A stretch of DNA of 11,719 nt, from NCBI GenBank assembly GCA_020028375.1, contig JAHZNX010000085.1, positions 1 through 11,719 on the forward strand, written 5' to 3'. Of the stretch, positions 6,587 to 11,719 are shown one piece after another. Every line of letters begins with the position of its first letter. Positions within the stretch are counted from its first letter, which is position 1. This DNA comes from Betaproteobacteria bacterium. Its GTDB lineage: Bacteria; Pseudomonadota; Gammaproteobacteria; Burkholderiales; SG8-41. Both the position numbers and the translations under genes were made by a program. Under the pieces are notes generated by a model, which did not search any database, was not told where the DNA came from, and saw only the letters and a program-made list of their open reading frames with translations.

Positions 6587-7888
6587 ATGGGAATTGCAAG
6601 TACTGCGCTCGTTGTTGCGTTTTGTGCCTTCATGGCCGTTGGCGTGCCAATTGCCTTTGTTCTGGGCGGCGCGGCTCTGGTCGGCATCTTGTTCGCGCCG
6701 AATGGCCTCGAATTGCTGCCGGGCTTGCCGCAGCAGATATACGATGCACTGAGCTCCTTCAATTTTCTGGCCATTCCGCTCTTCATTTTCGCCGGCGCGC
6801 TGCTGTCTGAAGGTGGAGTCGCCAAGAACCTCATGGAATTGGCGTCGAGAACCATCGGCCGCGGACGTGGCGGACTGGGTGTATCGGTCATCGGGTCGAC
6901 GATGCTTTTCAGCGGCATTTCGGGGTCTTCATCGGCTGACACGGCGGCCATCAGCAAAGTGGCGAATCCGAGCCTCAAGGAGCAAGGCTATCCAGCACCG
7001 TTCCGTGCCGCTCTCCTCGCATCCTCGGGATGCGCCGGCACGCTCATCCCGCCGACGAACGATCTCATTCTGATCGGGATCGTCGGGAACATGTCCATAG
7101 CCGGGCTGTTCGCCGCCGGAATATTTCCGGCGATCGTGAACGGTCTCGGGCTCATGGCCTGGGCGGTCTACATCTCCCGACGCAATGGCTATGGCAACGT
7201 GACCATCCCGTTTTCCCTGAAGGCGACTCTTTGGTCGTTCGTCAAGGCAGGCCCGGCGATCTTGCTGATCCTGATCATTCTGGGCGGGATCCTCGGGGGC
7301 GTGTTCACGCCCACCGAGGCGGCATCCGTCGCAGTGGTCTACGGTTTCTTCCTGGCCGCATTCGTGTATCGGACGCTCACCCTCAACAGGCTCGTGGCGG
7401 TCCTCCGCAATACGATCGAGATCAGCGGGATGGTGCTGCTGGTGATTGCAATGTGCGCCATTCTGGGCTACGTGCTCACGATCTTCCAGGTTCCGGGCAT
7501 GCTCGGAAAGCTGCTCGATGCGTGGGCCCCTGACAAGTTTCTCTTCCTGCTTCTCGTCCAGATTCTGTTTTTCATCATCGGCATCGTCATGGATACCGTC
7601 CCGGCGATTCTGATCCTCGTTCCGATGCTTACCCCCATGGCCGTGGCGCGCGGAATCGAACCGATCCACTTCGGAATCCTGATCGAATGCAACGTCGCCC
7701 TCGGTTTCATAACCCCTCCCATCGGCAACGTGCTGTTCACTGCCTGCGCCGTGGTGGGCGTCACCCTCGAACGCGTGGTGAAGCCGCTCCTGCCGATGAT
7801 CGCCGTCCTGACGGTGACCATGCTGATCATCACCTATGTGGAGGACGTTTCGATGTTCCTGCCGCGGCTCCTCAAGCTCGTGGACTGA
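6587..7888 (+). CDS. dctM: TRAP transporter large permease subunit, DctM family
   Basis: This is a 433-residue polytopic inner-membrane protein of the ion transporter superfamily, at the normal length for DctM. It forms the transport channel with DctQ and moves substrate together with sodium ions. The N-terminal half shows PIAFVLGGAALVGILF and NFLAIPLFIFAGALLSEGG. The conserved core FSGISGSSSADTAAI (residues 108-122) is followed by GYPAPFRAALLASSGCAGTLIPP (134-156), both hallmarks of the first scaffold/elevator repeat. The second half has GVFTPTEAASVAVVYG and IMDTVPAILILVPMLTP, then CNVALGFITPPIGNVLF, matching the second repeat. The start ATG 6587 has GAGG four bases ahead of it. The gene follows dctQ by 39 bases and precedes the dehydrogenase by 17, so co-transcription is likely. 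Confidence 0.94.
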   Translation: MGIASTALVVAFCAFMAVGVPIAFVLGGAALVGILFAPNGLELLPGLPQQIYDALSSFNFLAIPLFIFAGALLSEGGVAKNLMELASRTIGRGRGGLGVSVIGSTMLFSGISGSSSADTAAISKVANPSLKEQGYPAPFRAALLASSGCAGTLIPPTNDLILIGIVGNMSIAGLFAAGIFPAIVNGLGLMAWAVYISRRNGYGNVTIPFSLKATLWSFVKAGPAILLILIILGGILGGVFTPTEAASVAVVYGFFLAAFVYRTLTLNRLVAVLRNTIEISGMVLLVIAMCAILGYVLTIFQVPGMLGKLLDAWAPDKFLFLLLVQILFFIIGIVMDTVPAILILVPMLTPMAVARGIEPIHFGILIECNVALGFITPPIGNVLFTACAVVGVTLERVVKPLLPMIAVLTVTMLIITYVEDVSMFLPRLLKLVD

Positions 7889-7905
7889 TCAATGAGGTCA
7901 TTTCC

Positions 7906-8925
7906 ATGAAAGAAAAAGTCTTCGTCGCCCAGCCGATCCCGGAGGTCGCTCTCGAGGTGTTGCGGGCAGTCGCCGACGTCTCCGTCTATCCGTACATGGA
8001 CCGGCAGATCACGGTAGACGAGCTTGTTGACAACGCCAGGCGCGCGGACTGGCTGTTCGTCCTGCATGAAACGAATGTGACGGCCGAAGTCATCAACGCC
8101 AATCCCAACCTGAAAGGGATCGGCGCCATGGCTTCAGCTCATCCGAACATCGACATGAAGGCGGCTAACGCGCGCAAGCTCCCGGTTGTCCTGGAAGACC
8201 CCAAAGCCACCTTTCCCGGCGTAGCGCCCACGACCGCCGATCTGACCATGGCGATGCTGCTCGGCCTGGCTTACCGGCTTCCGGAATCCGATCGTTACAC
8301 GCGGGGCGGCAAGTTTCGCCAGGAACAAACGATGGCGCTCATGGGCATCGGCTGCCCGGGCAAGACGGTCGGCCTGATCGGAATGGGGAAGGTCGCCGTG
8401 CATTTGGTGCCTCGAATCCGGGCTTTCGACATGCACGCGCTTTATACGAAGCGGACCCGGCTGCCTGCGGAGCGAGAGAAGGAACTGGGCGTCGAGTGGA
8501 CCCCTGATCTCGCCGACCTGCTCAAGCGCAGCGACTTCGTCTGCGTTGCCTGTGACTACAACGCGAGCACGCACAAGCTCATCGGCAAGCGCGAGCTCGA
8601 TCTGATGAAGCCGCAGGCCTATCTCATCAACACCGCACGGGGCCGGATCGTCGACGAGCCCGAGCTCATTCGCGCGTTGCAGGAAAAGCGGATCGCCGGC
8701 GCGGGCCTGGACGTCTACTGGAACGAGCCGCCGCTCACGCAGGACCCGTTTGTCCCGGAAGAGCTCCGCAAGCTCGACAATGTCATACTCGCGCCCCACA
8801 ACGGCGGCGCGACCTGGGATGTCCGCGGCCGTAAGGCGAAGTCAGTCGCTCAAGGGCTGGTTCAACTGATGAAAGGTGAGCGTCCGGCGGCGCTGCTCAA
8901 TCCGGAGATCTACGCGAAGGGCTAG
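7906..8925 (+). CDS. D-isomer-specific 2-hydroxyacid dehydrogenase, probably NADP(H)-linked
   Basis: This 339-residue cytoplasmic enzyme interconverts a D-2-hydroxyacid and the corresponding 2-keto acid. The start ATG 7906 has GAGG eight bases upstream; the longer open frame back to 7687 overlaps dctM and is not needed. The family triad is visible: Arg245 in NTARGRIVDE, Glu274 in VYWNEPP, and His298 in LAPHNGG. The nucleotide-binding loop is GLIGMGKVA (156-164), with Ala replacing the third glycine. At the end of the second Rossmann strand the NAD-favouring Asp is absent, and LYTKRTR (179-185) resembles the NADPH-binding segment of human glyoxylate/hydroxypyruvate reductase. NADP(H) use is therefore likely. 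The gene follows dctM by 17 bases and is probably the last of the TRAP operon. The substrate is presumably the imported acid or its product, but it cannot be named from sequence. Confidence 0.88.
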   Translation: MKEKVFVAQPIPEVALEVLRAVADVSVYPYMDRQITVDELVDNARRADWLFVLHETNVTAEVINANPNLKGIGAMASAHPNIDMKAANARKLPVVLEDPKATFPGVAPTTADLTMAMLLGLAYRLPESDRYTRGGKFRQEQTMALMGIGCPGKTVGLIGMGKVAVHLVPRIRAFDMHALYTKRTRLPAEREKELGVEWTPDLADLLKRSDFVCVACDYNASTHKLIGKRELDLMKPQAYLINTARGRIVDEPELIRALQEKRIAGAGLDVYWNEPPLTQDPFVPEELRKLDNVILAPHNGGATWDVRGRKAKSVAQGLVQLMKGERPAALLNPEIYAKG

Positions 8926-8956
8926 CGGCGGCTGTCGATTCGAGCACGGCGCGGAC

Positions 8957-9232
8957 TTACTGGGCAAGCGGGTCTGAAGGTCCGGGGCGCGCAAATGCTT
9001 TTTGAATGATCGCGCCTGCGGCGACCAGCGCCCAGACTCCTTCCAGGACCACAAACGGCATAAAGCTGATCAGGAATGAGGAGTAGCACGCCAAAGCGGC
9101 GCCCACGAAATTGAGCGTTGCATAAGGGTATCCATCCGAACGCATGAGCTTGAATAGATTCAGCAGGAACGCGAGCAAGAGCAGCGCAACGCCCGCAAAC
9201 CCAATAATTACCGCTTCGGTGTCATGCGTCAT
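8957..9232 (-). CDS. Small membrane protein, CBU_0592-like family
   Basis: This is a 91-residue protein with three hydrophobic helices: residues 6-27 (VIIGFAGVALLLLAFLLNLF), about 38-58 (NFVGAALACYSSFLISF) and about 60-78 (FVVLEGVWALVAAGAII). The pattern of a helix, then an LNFVGAALxxYS segment, then a VLEGVW helix fits the CBU_0592 family of small inner-membrane proteins, whose function is unknown. The start is ATG 9232; AAGGGG lies twelve bases upstream, a little far for an ideal ribosome binding site. Its stop is 31 bases from the stop of the converging dehydrogenase gene. It lies 121 bases downstream of the EamA permease gene on the same strand. Nothing in the context indicates a partner. 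Family assignment is from recalled pattern similarity and is moderately sure. Confidence 0.7.
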   Translation of the reverse strand: MTHDTEAVIIGFAGVALLLLAFLLNLFKLMRSDGYPYATLNFVGAALACYSSFLISFMPFVVLEGVWALVAAGAIIQKAFARPGPSDPLAQ

Positions 9233-9353
9233 GATTTTGCTGGGCCCCTTGAAGAAGCAGCCTGACGTGAATGGGTTGACAAGATAGCTAATAATTCAAG
9301 CGCCATTTTGCGCTCGCCAATATCAGTCCTCAAGCGGATCAACGCGTCAGTCC
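9233..9353. other. Intergenic spacer, relatively AT-rich
   Basis: These 121 bases lie between the EamA permease stop and the start of the small membrane protein, both on the minus strand. They are richer in A and T (for example around 9276-9300) than the surrounding genes. No convincing promoter pair was found for the small gene. A short hairpin and a direct repeat inside are listed separately. Confidence 0.6.
9299..9314 (-). terminator. Weak hairpin, possible terminator after the EamA permease gene
   Basis: AGCGC and GCGCT pair as a perfect five-base stem with a six-base loop. On the minus strand, 40 bases after the permease stop, the stem is followed by TGAATTATTAG, which is AT-rich but not a real U-run. 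The stem is short, so a role in termination is only possible. Confidence 0.2.
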
Positions 9354-9356
9354 TCA
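9323..9356. repeat. Ten-base direct repeat TCAGTCCTCA, two copies
   Basis: TCAGTCCTCA occurs at 9323-9332 and again at 9347-9356, with start positions 24 bases apart. The second copy contains the stop codon of the EamA permease gene. Both copies are exact. The function is unknown; it may be a small local duplication or chance. Confidence 0.6.
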
Positions 9357-10289
9357 TCCTTTGGCCGGCGGCGCCGGCCGCAGGCTGATGACGACGACGC
9401 CAACGAGCACGAGCGCGGCGCCGGCGAGTTGGAGCGGCGTCATCACTTCCTCAAGCCCGAGCCAGCCGAACCCGATGGTGGTCACGGGGCCGAGTGCGCC
9501 GATGATGGCGACGGTGTTGGCGCCGACCCGGCGCAGCGCCTCCGAGGTCATGAATATCGGCACCGCCGTGCTCACGACGGCCATCGCGACCGCGTAGCCG
9601 TACACGGGCGCCGGCAGGTCGAGCGCGGAAATCGGGCGGAACAGCAGGAACTGCAGGATGCAGGCAATGCTCGCCGCGCTCATGGCGTAGGCGGAAAACC
9701 GCACCGAGCCCACGCGCGTGATCACCTCGGCGCCGGCGACGAGGTAAAGCGCGTAGCAGATGGAACTCGCGAACGCCAGCGCCGCGCCCAGCCAGAAGTT
9801 TTTCTGCTCCCCTTCCAGCGACTGGGCAAACACCAGCAGAAGCCCGGCGTAGGTGAGAACCAGGGCCGCAATCTCGCGGCCGGTCACGCCCTTGCGCAGA
9901 AGAACCGCCGACAAAATCACCACGATGGTCGGATAGGTGAACAGCAGCAGGCGCCCAAGCCCCGCGGGTATGTACTGGAGGGCGAGAAAGTCGAGAAAGC
10001 TCGCCCCGTAATAGCTCAGGATGCCGAGCGCAACAACGGCGGCGAACTCGCGCCCTGCGAGCGGACGGTGTTCCGCCGCGCTCCTCACCCACACCGCCGC
10101 CGCGAGGAAGAACGGCACGGAAAACACCATGCGCAGCGCGAGCAGCGTGACCGGATCGGTGACCCAGGCGTAGGCGAGCTTGATGAAGATCGGCCGCAGC
10201 GAGAAGAAGACGACGCCGCCGACCGCCAGCAGCAGCCCGGCGACAAACCAGCCGCGCCTTGGTTCGGCCCGGCTCAAGGCAGGCACCAT
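9354..10289 (-). CDS. DMT-superfamily permease with two EamA domains
   Basis: This is a 311-residue inner-membrane permease of the drug/metabolite transporter superfamily, with about ten helices in two EamA repeats. Repeat 1 spans roughly residues 14-155 and includes SLRPIFIKLAY, DPVTLLALRMVFSVPFFL and LLLFTYPTIVVILSAVLLRKGVTGREIAAL. Repeat 2 spans roughly 165-302 and ends with IGALGPVTTIGFGWLGLEE followed by LQLAGAALVLVGVVVI, a textbook EamA ending. The start is placed at ATG 10289, the first residue of a compact N-terminus before helix 1. The open frame continues upstream to 11420, but that part is antisense to the MFS gene and lacks membrane character. Members export amino acids, nucleobases and other small metabolites; the substrate here is unknown. 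The gene is divergent from the MFS permease gene. Confidence 0.9.
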   Translation of the reverse strand: MVPALSRAEPRRGWFVAGLLLAVGGVVFFSLRPIFIKLAYAWVTDPVTLLALRMVFSVPFFLAAAVWVRSAAEHRPLAGREFAAVVALGILSYYGASFLDFLALQYIPAGLGRLLLFTYPTIVVILSAVLLRKGVTGREIAALVLTYAGLLLVFAQSLEGEQKNFWLGAALAFASSICYALYLVAGAEVITRVGSVRFSAYAMSAASIACILQFLLFRPISALDLPAPVYGYAVAMAVVSTAVPIFMTSEALRRVGANTVAIIGALGPVTTIGFGWLGLEEVMTPLQLAGAALVLVGVVVISLRPAPPAKG

Positions 10290-10391
10290 AATGACATGAT
10301 TGTGCCAGCGAGGCGCCCTGTTTGCTCGCGCCGGGGCCGGTGGGAGACTGCCGTGCGGTAAGCTTCGGATACAACCAAGAACGCATCGTTC
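10290..10391. promoter_or_regulatory. Divergent intergenic region between the two permease genes
   Basis: These 102 bases must hold the start signals for the EamA gene (minus) and the MFS gene (plus). CACAAT on the minus strand (10304-10299) and TACAAC on the plus strand (10371-10376) are weak -10 candidates; neither has a good -35 partner. No clear operator palindrome was found. Confidence 0.3.
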
Positions 10392-11624
10392 GTGGAAGAG
10401 AAAGCCAATCCCCTCCTCGCGCTGGGAGTGCGCGACTTTCGCCTCTACTGGCTGGCCCTGGTCACGCAGGTCGTCGGCCAGCACATGTTTGCATTCACGC
10501 TGGGTTGGCTGACCTTCGAGATCACGGGATCGCAGGCGCAACTGGGCCTTGTCCATCTTTGCGGTTTCGTGCCCCAATTCGCCCTGACGCTGCTGGGCGG
10601 CGTGCTGGCTGATCGCATCGATGCCCGCAAGTTGATCGGCGCCGCGCAGGTCAATGCCGCGATCGCCATGATCATGGTGGGCGTGGCGACGATGCTCGGC
10701 GTGGCGCAACTGTGGCACCTCGCGCTGGGGGCATTTCTTTGGGGACTGTCGGCCGCCATCGACGAGCCCGCGCGCGCGTCGTTTTTCCCGCGCTTGCTCG
10801 CGCGCCCGCTGTTGCGCTCCGCGGTGCCGCTGATCTCTATGGCATTCGGCAGCAGCCGCGTCATCGCCCCCTCGATCGCGGGATTTCTCATTGCCGCGGC
10901 GGGCGCGCCGGCCACTTTTCTCGTGTGCGCGGCGGCGGTCAGCACGATGATCGGGGTGCTGTGCCTGGTTCGGCCTACGCACGGCGCTGCCGCCCGTCCG
11001 CATGGCAGCCTGCTCGACAACTTTGGCGACAGCCTGCGTTACATACGCGCCAACGAAGCCTTCGCCAGTGCCATCACCGCGGCGCTGCTCAACGCGACCC
11101 TGGCCATGGGATTCATCCACATGCTTCCGGTTTTTGCGAAGGACGTCCTTCAGGTCGATTCGCGGGGCCTTGGGATCCTCGCCGCCGCCGCAGGTGTGGG
11201 CTCGCTGGCCGGTTTCATTTCGTATTCCTGGCTGCAGACGCGCCTCACGCCGAGTAACCTGATCGTGGGCGCGCTCACCGTCTATAACGCGGCTTTGATC
11301 GGCCTCGCTTTCAGTGACTGGTACTGGCTTTCTTTCTGCGCGATCCTCGTTGCCGGCCTGTGCCATGGCTATTTCGTGACTTGCGTGCAGGTCATTCTGC
11401 AAACCCTGGTCGAGGACCATTACCGCGGGCGCGTGATGAGCGTGTTCGCGCTGGTATGGAGCCTGATGTTCCTGAGTGGATTCCTGCTGAACGTCGCGGG
11501 GGAGTGGGCGGGGCCGCGCTTCGCGCTGGCAGGAGGCGCGGCGATCGTGCTTGCCTATGTGTGGCTGTCGCTGGTGCGTGCGAAAGCATTGAAGAAAGTC
11601 GTCCTGACGCCCAGGCCAGGCTGA
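10392..11624 (+). CDS. MFS permease, MFS_3 (EntS-like) family
   Basis: This is a 410-residue major-facilitator permease with about twelve helices. The N-terminus NPLLALGVRDFRLYWLALVTQ is typical of MFS_3/EntS-like proteins, where a short FRLYW segment precedes helix 1. MFS motif A between helices 2 and 3 is present as GGVLADRIDARK (residues 69-80). The helix 4-5 region carries AAIDEPARASFFPRLL, which matches the family's 'P.R.a..P.L' pattern. A charged central loop (about 193-218, HGSLLDNFGDSLRYIR) separates the two halves. The second half has YRGRVMSVFALVWSLMFLSG, another usual family segment. The start is a GTG at 10392 with no strong ribosome binding site. It is followed after 27 bases by an amidohydrolase gene, which suggests uptake or export of that enzyme's substrate or product. 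The substrate is unknown. Confidence 0.9.
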   Translation: MEEKANPLLALGVRDFRLYWLALVTQVVGQHMFAFTLGWLTFEITGSQAQLGLVHLCGFVPQFALTLLGGVLADRIDARKLIGAAQVNAAIAMIMVGVATMLGVAQLWHLALGAFLWGLSAAIDEPARASFFPRLLARPLLRSAVPLISMAFGSSRVIAPSIAGFLIAAAGAPATFLVCAAAVSTMIGVLCLVRPTHGAAARPHGSLLDNFGDSLRYIRANEAFASAITAALLNATLAMGFIHMLPVFAKDVLQVDSRGLGILAAAAGVGSLAGFISYSWLQTRLTPSNLIVGALTVYNAALIGLAFSDWYWLSFCAILVAGLCHGYFVTCVQVILQTLVEDHYRGRVMSVFALVWSLMFLSGFLLNVAGEWAGPRFALAGGAAIVLAYVWLSLVRAKALKKVVLTPRPG

Positions 11625-11651
11625 AACTGCTTAACACAGAGGAGATTCCCG

Positions 11652-11719
11652 ATGATCATCGATTCCCAGGTCCACGCCTACGAAGCGAACACACCGAAAC
11701 GGCCGTGGCACAGCGTCCC
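11652..11719 (+). CDS. Amidohydrolase family protein, N-terminal start only (3' end outside window)
   Basis: Only the first 22 codons are present. A strong AGAGGAGA site (11638-11645) precedes ATG 11652. The visible peptide begins MIIDSQVHAYE and continues TPKRPWHS. The IDSQVHAYE strand, with its metal-site His8, and the following RPW segment match the start of amidohydrolase-related (PF04909-type) enzymes as I recall them. That family includes decarboxylases and lactonases acting on aromatic or carboxylic substrates. The gene is very likely co-transcribed with the MFS permease gene 27 bases upstream. The specific activity cannot be judged from so short a piece. Confidence 0.7.
   Translation, partial: MIIDSQVHAYEANTPKRPWHSV

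Noticed and set aside
6929..7669. A 246-codon minus-strand frame opposite dctM
   Set aside because: It is Asp/Arg/His-rich with no motif and lies across conserved DctM sequence.
9276..9281. Perfect -35-like TTGACA on the plus strand
   Set aside because: No -10 element lies at a usable distance, and transcription would run antisense to the EamA permease gene.
10290..11420. Upstream extension of the EamA permease frame by more than 370 residues
   Set aside because: The extension is antisense to the MFS gene, hydrophilic and low-complexity, and the permease has a sensible ATG at 10289.

Overview
The window looks like chromosomal DNA from a GC-rich Pseudomonadota, most likely a betaproteobacterium. 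This rests on very high GC in most genes, frequent GTG starts, a DctP-type TRAP cassette, and a transporter next to an amidohydrolase. The taxonomic call is an inference from gene content, not from a marker gene. No RNA genes, insertion sequences, integrases or CRISPR arrays were found.

Left part (1-4135): the 3' end of ychF (translation-associated ATPase) converges on a minus-strand pair, putA followed by an arginase-family gene. Together these would feed proline and arginine/ornithine carbon into glutamate. However, putA is broken near 3323. The reading frame changes and roughly 75 residues of the proline dehydrogenase barrel, including its catalytic lysine motif, are absent. The P5C dehydrogenase half downstream stays open and keeps its catalytic residues.

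Middle part (4136-8925): a divergent intergenic region leads into a plus-strand block. It contains a small cupin, a Tat-exported TRAP binding protein (dctP), the small and large TRAP membrane subunits (dctQ, dctM), and a D-2-hydroxyacid dehydrogenase 17 bases after dctM. This reads as an uptake-and-oxidation/reduction cassette for an organic acid. Two features suggest an unusual ligand: the usual carboxylate-clamping arginine of DctP is a glycine, and the dehydrogenase appears built for NADP(H). Single-line hand counts show lower GC here than in the flanks.

Right part (8926-11719): a small three-helix membrane protein of CBU_0592 type and an EamA/DMT permease lie on the minus strand. The permease is divergent from an MFS_3 permease on the plus strand. 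The MFS gene is followed after 27 bases, behind a good ribosome binding site, by the start of an amidohydrolase that runs off the window.

No clearly new multi-gene system was found. The points most worth a second look are the putA deletion, the altered DctP binding pocket with its linked cupin and dehydrogenase, and the arginase active-site substitutions.
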